Assembly: GCA_050084515.1 (NCBI GenBank)
Contig: CM114275.1
Location: 8,990,001 to 9,054,000, forward strand
DNA from: Blasia pusilla
Taxonomy: Eukaryota > Marchantiophyta > Marchantiopsida > Blasiales
DNA: 64,000 bases
Direction of reading: 5' to 3'
A program made the translations under genes and the position numbers. Shown here piece after piece: positions 12,341-23,393 of this stretch. Under the pieces are notes generated by a model that was given only the letters and a program-made list of their open reading frames with translations, searched no databases and had not been told where the DNA came from. Numbering within the stretch: the stretch's first letter is position 1; every line of letters starts with the position of its first letter.

Positions 12341-15300
12341 GTGACAGGCCCGAGGCGAGCGAGGCCGACAGGTCAAATCGGTCTCGGCTGAAGCGTCTCG
12401 GGCTTCCGGTGTACTGTCCTTGCGCCGGCGGCGAGCGTATGGACTCTGGACTCTCTGTCGTGCGTATGCCGGGAATCCGGCCGCCTCTACTTCAAAGCGG
12501 TCTCCTATTCAGGAGCTCGTTCGTGTCCCGGCGACCGGAACGTTTCTATTCATTCGATCTATATGATTAATTTAAACAGAATTTAAATCTCCTTCAAGGT
12601 TTTTAATGGTTTCGACACGTGTCACTTTAAAGTAAACAAATAAAAATAGATATAACTCTTATATAGTACGGGCACCGGCTAGTGTTAACAAGAGACGAGG
12701 GGATGGAGTCGTGGAGCTTCTGCGGATTCGGGTGGCGGGATGGTTATTCCCGTGAGGCCTTCCGGGATCCGGACTCCGGAACTCATGGAGGCGAAGGGAG
12801 GGAGGGAGGGAGGGGGGGTTTAGCGCGGTTAGGTGAGAGGACGTGTACATGTTGAACGAGAAACGCTACTCCCGATGAGAGGGAGAATCGTCCCGTGCAT
12901 CTACTCGGGGCTGCCGACTCCAGAGTCCAGCTCGACCGCCTCAACTACCGACCGACAACTCACTCGTCTCGTCTCGTGTCGCAGCGTGGAAGAATGATGG
13001 TCCGCCGCAGCGTTTCAGTTCTCTCGCCTGGAAAATGCCCGGAGGATGAACCATCATCTCCCGAACTTTCCTTATTTGGCAAAGACACGAGTATACGATC
13101 GTTTTGTGGCAGAGTATTTCGTTCGTCGTGATGCGGCGGAACCATAAAGCAGTGGAACCTTCTCAAAGGACTCCGGGTCGCCCTTCCCGGGACGCCGCTT
13201 CGTCGTCACCGGCTTGCGCCTTGAGCCAAACGATTCGCAGTTTGTGTATGCGGAACGGGAAAATCCTTCACGTGGGTATGAGTAGAGTCTCAGACTACAG
13301 GGCGTGTCACGCGTTGTCCCGTGTGATTCTCCGGTCCTCAACCGTGGGGCGTTCTACGGGTAGATTTTTCGTGTAACGGGTGCTTGGTGAGGTGCCCGTT
13401 AAACGTTATGGACACTTGAGACGTACGGATTTTTCGAGTGACACGCCCCTATGTACGCGTACCCGCAGAGCAGCAAAGGGCCGAGGTACCGACGGGCTGG
13501 AAATTACGGTAGCTCGGTGTTTCAGGATACCGTAGAACACGAAAAGTTAGGGACGACAGTCAATTCGAAGGCGATTTCAACGGGGTTGAGTAAAGAACGT
13601 TTCAATCTGGCGTCGAGTCCCAAGCTACGGATAGTTCTGATTCATCCATCGCCTGACCTCGGGAGCTACCATCGCTCTCATACAACCACCGCAGAGACGC
13701 ACCCACCCATCGCTCATCACACGGCCTCGAACGCCCTACCGCTTCCGACTCGTCCTCGAGGGAGCGACCTCAACTACATGCCATCATAATTTCATCAACC
13801 GTTTCGATGTTTCATGACGCCGGCCATGACTGATGAGCCCGACTGCGTTGGCATTCCGATAATCGGATTCAGTATTGTTCCAGACCGGTTCGGTTTTCCA
13901 CTGCACTCGTGCGAGGTAGCTCCGGCGTGCAGTCCGACATCGCATCACCAGCTTCCAGATCCGCTGAGATTGGAGCACATAGCTGACCGGATGAATTTCT
14001 CGACGGTCTCTGGATTGGGAGCAATCGCAGGTGGACTTCGGACTTCTTCAACAGGAAACAGCATTGACGAATGGAAAGAATTCTGTGAGCGTAGGTACAT
14101 GTAATTGTACTTTTTGCGATGTCACAGACTGATGGAACATGAATGATTACACTCGGAAAACAGTACTGTTGTACAGGTTGCGTGGTCAAGAGATTCTACA
14201 TTAATTTCTCTACCGCTTCTCTAGTTGGTGCACTAGACCTTAGGCCCGTGGCATCCGGTTACCAAATCAAAATTCTGCCCCCAAGCTGGATTATATTCTC
14301 ATTGACCAACACGACCAACCCAGACAGCGTAGATGTGCTTTTCTTGTTGTGGAATCCTCTGCTTCCCCGCGAGGTCTACGTTGTCATGGAGTGACGGACA
14401 TCGAATGACCCCGACCTATCAGTCTCACCAACAAACCCGAAAAGTGTTATAGACAGGTAACAAACGGATCTGACTTTTCGATATCAGAACAAGAAAGATT
14501 TGCGTAGTGCCGGTCCGGAGCACCTGATCTATCCACACCGGTCATGCCTACCGACTAACTCTCGTCATCTTCCTGGAACAATTTTACCTCGCGATTGATT
14601 TTGGAGATCGGATAGGCAATTCGGTTGATCTGCGGCCGGCGCTTGTGGGTGACAGGGGTCCACGCGTGCTCTTGGGTTGAAAAATCGCGCTTGTCTTCTG
14701 GCTTCTCGAGAAAGTAGTTCCAGGTTCCAATTCATCCATCGACCTCGGGAACAACGGATTCAGCACCTTCCGTTTTTCCTTGAATGTGGAGTTTGAACCG
14801 GAGCGTCGCCGTATTACGTGTTCAGTACCTGCCCGTGTGGCAGTTTTTGGCATGTAATTATTTGACGTTTCCCAGGTCGGAGTTTGTTCCAGAAATGAGA
14901 TGACATGACATCAGGGGACGAAGTTCCTTCCGCTGACAAAGCATCAAATGACCGAGCATACCACCCACTCTCCCACCGGCGGAGCTCAGCCTCGCGCGAC
15001 CTTCTCACCACAGCTAGATCCAACTCGGCAGTCGTAGTTTCTGACCCGTACTCTTCAGAACCGATAACAACTAGATGAAAAGGGAGGCTCTTTCTTGCAG
15101 AAAAAATCCACAGTGCAGTTAGAAACAAAGCAAAAGTACGCACACGAAATCAGATGATGAAGTCCAAAGCTCCATCCATACACGTCAATCGGAATCGCGA
15201 AACTGTCTTCACCTCGCAATGAAAAACAGAAGACGAAACTCGGTCCCAACAAACGAGAACTCCAAAACTGTCTTCACATGTGCGGCAAGAAACAAAACAG

Positions 15301-15978
15301 ACATCTCTCTTCTCCACCCGCAACGACGGTGACGGGCGAACGGACGGACGGACGGACGGGGACCCACAGGTATCGGGTCCCCCGGGAACTGGGGCTCGCA
15401 TCGCGAACCCAACTCCCGGCGAGGATGAGGAGGCCCCACAAGCGCACGCGCGAGCATCAAGAGGCGTCGTAGATTACCTGGTATATACGAGGCGATGGCC
15501 CGCTCAACGGTCGCTTCCCCCCCTTCCAGATCCCGTTCAAAATTTATATCCTGCCCTCAGCCCGCCTTTTAATTTCTGAGCCTTAGATCTCGACATCGAC
15601 GGTGCACAGTAAGTTTGACACCTAATATTTCTCTCCGGGTCCCACCTTGGGTCTGGCAAGAGAAGCCACCCATGACTGCTCCTATCGTGCTTGAGCCCGG
15701 CTTAGGGACTCCCTTACGCAAGGGCTGGGCCGGAGGTTTCGTCCCTCCGCACGGTACGCAACGCTGTTAACTTTAGGCTCTCCGTTACGGCGAATACGCG
15801 GCCAATTTTGCCGGTGTGGTGGATATTGTTAGGGGCACCCCCAAGTGTTTAGCGCTTCCTCTGCAATAGTCAATACTGCTGTGGCCCCAGGGCCTCTGTC
15901 TAGAGTTGCGTCGTAAGCGACTGTTAACTTGAGTTTAGGTCGACATTCGGGCCCCTCGTTTCGACTACGAAGCATTAC
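12341..15978. other. GC-richer intergenic block, no recognised gene
   Basis: Many short frames on both strands (up to 112 codons) but no domain, signal peptide or consistent splice structure. It includes a short GGAC run (about 15340-15360) and a TATAAA-like box on the minus strand near 15545. It could be old LTR or satellite-like DNA. The long frames are what is expected from higher GC. Confidence 0.4.
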
Positions 15979-16151
15979 GAAGTGTGATAACTGCACGTGG
16001 TGGTCCAGTAATTCGCTGCACGGGAAAGCAAAAGAAGAAAAATCGAATTATTTCTTTCTATTTTAAGTGGTTAGCGGTGACATGCTTTCTTTTTTTTTTT
16101 CATGGGAAAAAGTTTTAAAAGGTTTCGTCTTACCATGTTTAATAATCTATA

Positions 16152-16370
16152 CTAGTAAGGTGCCCATACGATGCACGGAAATAAAAAAATATTTGAAAAA
16201 CTTTTGTGAGTGTATAATCCGTAAAGGGAAGGGACTAACTTTGATGCACACAAATTCAAATTTTTTTTCTTACTTCCCGTAACATGTGAAACATTTTCTA
16301 GTTGCCTAATTGCCACGTGTCAAACAGAGAGGTGTTTGGAATTCAAGAAGGCACTCTCCTATAATAATAT
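16152..16370 (-). mobile_element. Short Helitron, minus strand, tandem partner A
   Basis: On the minus strand the 3' end reads CCGTGCATCGTATGGGCAC then CTTACTAG, then T. The 5' side reads TATATTATTATAGGAGAGTGCC and abuts the CTAG end of the next copy, lacking only the first TC. The body has the ACACCTCTCTGTTTGACACG block. No coding capacity. Confidence 0.72.
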
Positions 16371-16371
16371 A

Positions 16372-16542
16372 CTAGTGGGTAGCCCGTGCCATGCACACGA
16401 GTGAAGGGACTAATCATGTTGGACACAAAATATTTTTCTTGCTGCCCGTAGAGGAGGAAATATTTTTTTGCTGCCCGATTGCCACATATCAAGCGAATAG
16501 GTGTTTGTAAATCAAGAAGGCACTCTCCAATAATAATGTAGA
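16372..16542 (-). mobile_element. Short Helitron, minus strand, tandem partner B (complete)
   Basis: Minus strand: starts TCTACATTATTATTGGAGAG and ends in the hairpin GTGCATGGCACGGG, then CTACCCACTAG. Host bases A (16371) and T (16543) flank it on the plus strand, as expected for Helitron insertion between A and T. 171 bp. Confidence 0.8.
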
Positions 16543-17267
16543 TGAAGCGATAATTGCACATGGTGATCAAGTAATTCGCTGCACGAGAAAGAAAACTAAG
16601 AAAATTTTGTCTATTTATATTTTTAAGTGGTTAGTGGTGACATGCTTTCTTCCTTTTTTTACATTGTATAAAGTTTTAAAAGTTGTTTTATTAGTGGTGT
16701 ATGTCTACTAATCTATATTATTATTCGCGGCAGGGGTATCAGGAACATATGTCTCTATATTTGACACATGTTCCTTGAGGTGGACTCTGCTTATGGCATG
16801 TATCCTCTTTAAAAGCTTAGTTCCATCTAAATAAGATGGAGAAGCGTGCATGATGGGAGATCCAAGGAGGGCTCTTCTTTCACCCTTGTTGAGCTTGCAC
16901 ACTAACTAGTAATTTAGAATGAGTACTATGCATGTGTATTGCAATGCAATATAAGGGTTATGTCGTGCGCATACACATCGCTACACAACATACATCGTTG
17001 TCACCAAACACACACACAACACGCACAATCCCATGCTAACTCATGGCATCCAAACAATGAGACAAGAAGTACCAAAATATCTCCAATCGCCCCCCAAGCT
17101 GGTGGTTAGGTCCCTCTAACTCCAGATAGCCATCTATCCCTACCTACCATGACATACATCTCTCAGACGCTAAGAGCAAGAAGGTCGGGTGCTCATGTGG
17201 CCCCATCATTAGTCGCCTTCTTATCATCCATATCATAGATATAAATCTAAATATAGAACTACCTACG

Positions 17268-18030
17268 TTATGTATATTTCGGACACATCCATCGTCCCTG
17301 TGGAACCCTAGTGAGAGGTGGCGTCAAACATGCCATATGCCATCCTCTCGAATATCCATCACAGACTAGCATAGTGATTGCACCACGGGCGGAACCACAC
17401 AACATACACCGCAAGCCGGCAAGAATTACTGCTAAGCTCAGATCAACTGTATCGTCAATGTTTGAAAAATGACATGGCATAAAATTTTGCACATGGTCCT
17501 CGTAAACCATACCATCGCGTCCCTCCAATAAGAGAACACCAGATGACAAAACCTCACGCATTCTCAAGATGGTGCGCCTTGCAGTCACATCCAAGGTCGT
17601 GGATGCCGTCTGCTGCAAGTAGATATAGTTTCCTTGATGAAACCTCCGGATAGTAGGTCGATAACCACCTCCCCGAATAGTCGCATACCTCAATGTATCC
17701 CGATGTTGCACAATCGCCAAGTTCTCAAACGCCATGGGCATCACTCTCTGAAACAACTCAGCCCTTTGAGAACATGCTTGCATCCATACATCAGGGTCAT
17801 CAAAATTCAACACCTCACCAATATCTCGACGAATGGCCGCAAGTAAATCTGGCTCTCGGCCATACAAAAACAAGTACGGTGAGAAAGACGCTAAGGATGC
17901 CTGCCTGCTGAATTTGTATCCCATCACCAACCATGGCAACTAGAGGTCCCAATCTCCTAGGTAACCTCTCTGGAAGCTATACTTGCGTAGTCCTCTCTTA
18001 CCATCATTATTGATCATCAGCCACTTAAGT
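17268..18030 (-). pseudogene. Gypsy integrase C-terminal region plus degenerate PHD finger
   Basis: The open part starts at 17939. It begins with an integrase tail (FSRQASLASFSPYLFLYGREP), then a region with the FHQGNYIYLQQ and LLLEGRDGMVYEDHV strings typical of the post-integrase segment. Numbered from 17939, it ends with C178-x2-C181-x11-C193-x2-Y196-x4-H201-x2-C204-x14-C219-x2-Y222. This is exactly C4HC3 PHD spacing with ligand Cys 4 and Cys 8 replaced by Tyr. CLTPPL, VPQG and W217 are typical PHD residues. PHD fingers usually read histone tails, so a chromatin-targeting role in integration is inferred. The finger is probably inactive in this copy. Confidence 0.8.
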
Positions 18031-18039
18031 TTGAGGTGA

Positions 18040-18897
18040 GAGTGATGAGGAGTTGGTGTAAGGATGGCATGCGTCAACCTATTTGGGCTTGTTGGGCTTG
18101 TTGGCTATGGAGAGCCAGATTGCTGAGACTTTGATGGCGAGGTCTGATGGATATTCCTTAGATCCAGAGGCTAGTGAGGAGACGACAGGTGGCTGAGACA
18201 TTCACGACGATGGAGTGGTTTTGGAGTATTTGCGTATTGGCAGCGTCGCGAGCACAATGGGTGCTAGAGAGCGGGATCGGATCCTACAGCGAGCCAGACG
18301 GTTCCTATGGGAGGGGACACATGTGTTGCAAGTGTGGGAGGATGGTAGAGTGCGTGTAGTGCCTCATACTTTGTAGAGAGCACGTTTGGTGCGTCATGCC
18401 CACGAGGAGTTGGATCATTTTGGAGTGAAGCAGACGTACAACTTGCTCCAGATTCAATATTGATGGCGAGGCATGCAGACTGACGTTCAGCAGTTTGTTG
18501 CCAGATGCATGATGTGTAATCAAGTCCGAGCATCGTTCAATGCTCCAACTCCATAATTGCATCAACTTCCGATCATGGGTTTAGGTTATAGATGGAGTTT
18601 GGATTTTGCACGACCTTTGCCTTTGACGGAGCGCCACAGTCGCTATGTGCTGGTGATGGTTGAGCACTTCTTGAAGTGGATAGAGTTGGTTGCATTTCCT
18701 GACAAAGCGAGTGAGGAAGTAGCATATGCCTTCCTAGATTGGGTGCTTAGTCATTACGGCGCGCCAACTGAGGTGTTGACAGACCAGGGTACAGAGTTCA
18801 TGTTGGGGCTTGGAGCCGTGCTCACCCAATATGACGATGATGGTAAACAGTTCATGGTGGCTTACGCTATTTGCTCGAACAACGCTCAGCCACTCCG
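18040..18897 (+). pseudogene. Inverted gypsy integrase and RNase H fragments
   Basis: Plus-strand reading gives an integrase zinc region (HAHEELDHFGVKQTYNLL ... CMMCNQ) at about 18380-18530. The integrase core follows at 18557-18800 (SLDFARPL, SHYGAPTEVLTDQGTEF). At about 18811 it switches directly into RNase H sequence (LGLGAVLTQYDDDGK ... AYA), the reverse of normal gypsy order and on the opposite strand from the RT. Internal stops occur (for example about 18374 and 18461). Confidence 0.8.
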
Positions 18898-18964
18898 CTA
18901 GTCCTTCCGCCTTAGGATGATCTCGTGAAGTAGTGCGGTGGTCGATCAGTGCCTGATCACACAA
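18885..18964 (-). pseudogene. Gypsy integrase core fragment (DHRTTSRDHP)
   Basis: Minus-strand reading gives ALCDQALIDHRTTSRDHP then KAEGLAEWL, the end of the integrase core that normally follows TDQGTEF. It is fused directly to the RT end through a short TTCCAAG-like shared sequence near 18970-18980. Its frame differs from the RT. Confidence 0.75.
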
Positions 18965-19952
18965 GGCCTAAAACTTGGAAAGGACGCCCCCTGATCGGTC
19001 TCCTCAATATGGGCGTGGACGTGAATCTATCCTTGAGCATTTGAATTGCTCTCTCTTGCCCATCCCCCCGATGCCACTTCTGATCCACCTTGGTCAGCAA
19101 GGTTAGCGGCTTTGCAATCGAGCTGAAACCCTTGACGTACCGTCGATGGAAGTTCGCCAATCCCATGAATGCACGAACTCGACTCATATCTACTGGGCAT
19201 GGAATGTGTGAAATAGCCTCTATCCTCATCTGCTGCACACCAAGGCCACCTGGGTATATTGTATGACCCAAGTACTCAATTTGGTGGTAGAAGAACTTGC
19301 ACTTGTCTAGATGTAGCTTCAGCCCATGTAACTGCAATTGTCGAAACACCTCCTCCAGATGTCGCTCATGCTCCTCGATCGTGGTGCTAAAGACTACGAT
19401 GTCATCAATATAACACCTAGCAAAATCTAGACCTGCCAAAATCCTATCCATGACCCTCTGAAACTCAGCCAGAGCGTTCTTTAACCCAAATGGTAAGAAC
19501 CGCCACTGATACAAGCAATCCTTCCCGTGAGAATCGATGCCCCAAAATGCCGTCTTCTGCATGTCCTCCAATGTGATAGGCAATTGATGGTATCTGGCTT
19601 GAAGATCTGACAAATTGAAGACCTTTGCATGCCCAATAGCATCAAAGATCTCCTCAAGAGTGGGCATGGCATACCTATCAGACTTTGTATTCCAATTGAT
19701 AGGTCGGTAATCTCCACACATTCGCCTATCCGTCAAGTTGCCATGCACATCCTTCTTGGCGGGCATGACAGTGGCAGATGCATCCTCTCCATGCGACATC
19801 TCCACTAGTCTTGCTCCAACCAAGTCTTTTCTCCTACTCTGAATCATAGCCCTCTCCATGGCACTGTACCCGTAGGGTCGTCGGAAGATAGGCGTGTCAC
19901 TCGAAAACTCAATACGGATCCCTGGACCCTTCAGCGTTCCCAAATCATGCAT
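18957..19952 (-). pseudogene. Ty3/gypsy reverse transcriptase
   Basis: Longest intact piece of the element (331 codons). It contains the primer-grip region RRMCGDYRPINWNT, the catalytic box CYIDDIVVFS (Y-x-D-D), LHLDKCKFF, YLGHTIYPGGLGV and the RT connection MGLANFHRRYVKGFSSIAKPL. It breaks off at PILRRPIRGRPFQV where RNase H should begin, and integrase sequence follows instead. Upstream in the same frame lies the methyltransferase. Confidence 0.92.
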
Positions 19953-20409
19953 ACTAAATGCAAAATAGCTCTTATAACTCCTAAGGAATTGGTGTATCCG
20001 GCACCACTCTCCTCATGTTAACTCAGGGCCCATATCTGGCTCCCAAGTCTCCATCGTGATTACGGCAGGACTCTCCTGGGCGGGTGTTGGTGGTTACTAT
20101 GGTGCAACCCTGTCTCGGACAACAAAACTCGACTGCTCCCCTTTAGCAAACTGAAAAATCGGATCTCTATGTGCAATACCCGGAACCACGCTTGATGCAG
20201 TGGCTACCATCTCATGGCATACCTACAAAATATCCCTAGAAGTCCAAGGCTGTCTCTCCCGATCACCCTTGGTGTGTCGATCTCCTTGGGTCTCGCCCCC
20301 AGCTACTTCCTTAACCGTCTTGGTAGGCATGGGGCTCACCAACGCAACTACTGTGATCTATCGCAACCTCAAACGACGATGCTCAACTACTCCTAAGCTG
20401 AAAATCCAT

Positions 20410-21470
20410 GTCAAGCAATTCTGGTCCATCGCCTGACCCAAGACATGACATCGTGATGCCTTTGATAGCGATAGTACTGCCATCACTCATGTGGGAAATC
20501 CCATCGCTTACTCTCGCTCATTGGCGTTGGGCTCCACCAACCTCTGTACCTGGTCATCCCAAACCAAGCCAGGTCCGGCCTCCTTGAATGCGTAGGAATC
20601 GGGAGAACTCACCTATGTGGGAAAGGCTACCTGTGGCATGCCAATCTTGTTGACCACAATCAACGGTGGTCGATCATCTAGCCTCATTGCCTATGATCGA
20701 CGGCCCAGATCCAATATAGAATCCACCAAAAAATCGGAGGGACGCTCCACTCTCGCATATACCCTCCGCAACACCTCGTATGGTACCAAGTTGGTCCACC
20801 AAAGACACGTACGATGTGCTCGTGAACCCACACTCGCTGCAGCCAACAAAACTGCCGGTCCAATCCATGCGCGTACTTGATGTGCACTTGTCACCACACG
20901 GGACCTCGAATCGCCCAAAATCGATACATTCTCCATAATGTATGATGGAGGACGAGACTGATGCTCCTACATATGTCGCAAGATCCGCATCATCTCCCAA
21001 AACAACTTGGATCGAGAGTGAGCTAATCCGCTACCCCGTCCAACACTCGACAGGTCCTAACATGGCCAACCAACAATGACCAAGTCTATGGTCCCTATCC
21101 GCTCCAAGTCCTGCGCCCCCAACAATGAAATGTCCCTCGGTAGGGAACTCTGGTAATCTTTAATGGCGGACGCATACAACAAGTTGGGAAAATGGAGGCA
21201 TAACAGCGCCACATGGTGAAGTGAAGCCCGCCTCGCAACATCATCAATCTCCACATACAGGTATTGCTGCACGCGCACTCCAGTCTGCAAAACAACAACT
21301 AACCTAGTGTTGATCCCTCCAAAGAGATCCAATACCCGAATACCCTTCTCTGGGATGCACCACACAATTGGGATGGTGTCCAAAGGGGTCATAGCAGCAC
21401 TCTTGGCTACTTGGGATTCCTCTGATCCGTCATACTTTGGTGCAAACGTCTCGCTCCATGCGGTCTGCAC
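20410..21470 (-). pseudogene. C5-DNA-methyltransferase domain within the gypsy polyprotein
   Basis: Minus-strand reading gives the classical C5-methyltransferase motif order. Motif I is VLDLFGGI (21335-21312, AdoMet binding). An acidic YVEIDDVAR follows. Motif IV is GWPC (catalytic Cys 21062-21060). Motif VI is ENV (20933-20925). The motif VIII region is GSRAHRTCLWWTNL (AHR at 20819-20811). After a target-recognition stretch comes motif X, RCHVLGQAMDQN (about 20455-20414). The order is unpermuted, unlike plant DRM enzymes, and AHR-x-R-x-W-W-x-N-L resembles DNMT3. All parts share one frame with the RT but are broken by stops, including one right after GWPC. It would methylate cytosine in DNA; this copy cannot. 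Confidence 0.85.
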
Positions 21471-21919
21471 ATGCTTAGTGGCTAAGCGTCGAAGCTCCTC
21501 AATCGAGCCCCAAGCGGCACCTCGCCTCCACGGACTGATGCGGCTACCATCACATTCCTCTCCATAGAAATGTCAAGAATGGGAGTATCCTCTGAATGGA
21601 AATGTCCCTCAATCAAATCACTAGGCCAAGTGATGGCACTACTAAATGCTGCTAAGGTCGCCATCTCTCATGGCCGTCGCTCGATCACTACACTTGTGAA
21701 TCAAACAGGTAATGAGCTAAGGCATCCATCACGTGACTGCCATCTTGGTCTGTAGGACGCTGACTCCTCCCGGTAATCCAGGGAAAACCCCATCGGGTAT
21801 AACATTGCTCCACCATCCAAGACGTCGTAGGACTTTGCATCGGTCACTATCGCCTTGGCTCGCACCACGGACTCATCTGTAGGATATCTCGGGTGAATCC
21901 TCACCACGACCTCATGTCA

Positions 21920-22060
21920 AGTGATATATTGTGTGGTACTTGCTCCACCCAAGGATGTTTGTATCCGGAATGGACAACACTCCACATTGGCTCTCGTCAA
22001 GCCCAATCCTCTGAATGACGCTTTTCCCAACATCAAGGGTTACGCTCTTGAATCCAACAA
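21920..22060 (-). pseudogene. Gypsy retropepsin remnant
   Basis: The minus strand near 22054 reads LLDSRA, a stop, then PLMLGKA, then GLGLTRANVECCPF and IQTSLGG. This matches the retropepsin D-S/T-G active-site region with Gly changed to Arg and a nonsense codon two residues on. The catalytic Asp is at 22054-22052. Not functional. Confidence 0.6.
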
Positions 22061-23029
22061 GATGCGTTGCGGACTAAAAGCTCTATCTCCTGGACTCACC
22101 AATTGGAAGACCTCTCCCCAATTATCCAACAACACAATGCCAGGAGAAGCCATGGTATGCTCTATCGCGTGTCTAGCCGACATCTTCGCCATCCTAGTAG
22201 TCGCAGTCTATCATGAATCTGACGTGGACAGCCTAAGCATCCGCTCCAAGGGCAGGTCCATCACCTCCTCTGCAATCACCTCTGAACGTGATGCAAGAAC
22301 TCCAACTCCACGCTCATATAGCATAGCAGCCAGCCAAAAAATCTCGACGAGCTTACCTCCCAACGTCATAACATCAAAAGCAGTAAACATCGGAGCACGG
22401 TACACCATCATGGCCGCCCCCAACATCATACTCGACACATGCTCCTCCTGAGCATCAACAATGGGAGTCATCACACTTGCTTCTCCCATCGTTCTCCATG
22501 CTTGCATACCAATAACATCACCAACTCTCTAAGAACTCTGATCATGACCCATCAATGGGATCCTCATTGCCTTAGACAACGTGAAAGATTGAGGAAGCCT
22601 AGTCTGTTTCTTGGCTTCGCCTCGTTATGGATCCAACTCCGTGGCTGCTCCACGCGTCACAACTGCGGCGGCCTCCATCTGGGCAACCCCGCACATCCAA
22701 CCAGGATCCTCCATATCTCTGGTTGCTCCATATGATGTCGATGCCACGGATCCGGCATCGGGTAATCTCAATGCCATAGCGGCAATCTGCTCTTATAGCC
22801 GTTGTATCTAAGTAGCCATCCCAGCCTCACGGTTGGCATCTCCCTCGACGCGTCTAGGTGGTGGGACTTTATCTCCTCCACGGGCAGCTCTACCACCATG
22901 TCGGGCAACTCCAGCTCCTCGTCTTCCAACGGGACCACCTGATGCACGATCTCTAGCCCACCTCGACCGGCTACTCGCTCTGATGCCCTCTCTAGCCCTC
23001 AGTCTGGACGTAACTCAAGATGTAAGCTT

Positions 23030-23393
23030 AAACATCTCGCGCGTGTGTGACCATACCTTTGACAATGGTCACATTGATAACCTCCTAGTGTAGCACCATC
23101 TCCTCCTCCATGTTGAGGCACACGTCCATGACCCTAACGAGTGCAATCACGGTAATGATGGGCTCCATCACATGACGAATAAGTAATCGTAGACGGCTAC
23201 TATTGAGCCACATATGAAGGCGCATGTCTATGTGGCAGGGCCTCCCGGTATTCTCCCCAATCTCGTGGTGGCACAATTGACCTATCTTGGAGTCCACGTT
23301 GTTGCACTGATGGTGCAAACAATCGTGAGTGCTCTCGCCCAGAACCCATTGTGGCTACGCTCTCCTCCGCCATGTTGCGCTCAATGTTCTCGG
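23030..23393 (-). pseudogene. Gypsy gag C-terminus with zinc knuckle
   Basis: The minus strand at 23073-23032 reads CDHCQRYGHTRARC, a perfect C-x2-C-x4-H-x4-C nucleocapsid knuckle. A second, degenerate knuckle (SSCDGAHHYRDC) lies upstream at about 23150. The reading continues to about 23393, where copia sequence begins, so most of gag is lost. Stops are present. Confidence 0.7.

Larger units (their letters stand above)
15979..16711. repeat. Direct duplication flanking two Helitrons
   Basis: About 15979-16148 and 16550-16711 are diverged copies of one block. Both hold GATAA(C/T)TGCAC, CAAGTAATTCGCTGCACG-like, AAGTGGTTAG(C/T)GGTGACATG and CTTTCTT, and both run into an AATCTATA(C/T) sequence. 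Two minus-strand Helitrons lie between them. Confidence 0.75.
16910..23393 (-). mobile_element. Decayed Ty3/gypsy element with methyltransferase and PHD finger
   Basis: On the minus strand, in order: gag with a CCHC knuckle (about 23393-23030), retropepsin (about 22054), C5-DNA-methyltransferase (about 21335-20410), RT (19952-18965), a rearranged RNase H/integrase block (about 18964-18030), integrase C-terminus (about 18030-17450), a PHD finger (17408-17274), a polypurine-tract-like TTGGGGGG (about 17098-17090) and probable 3' LTR sequence to about 16910. The right end, where the 5' LTR should be, is missing because copia sequence begins at about 23394. The methyltransferase, RT and PHD segments are in the same frame (coordinates congruent modulo 3), consistent with one polyprotein. 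Stops and frameshifts make it non-functional. Confidence 0.85.

Noticed and set aside
12110-15580. Series of Arg/Ser/Pro-rich frames as possible genes
   Set aside because: Composition follows GC content, both strands are equally open, and no motif or conserved pattern is visible.
18174-18359. Independent small plus-strand gene
   Set aside because: It lies inside the inverted gypsy RNase H/integrase block and is part of that debris.
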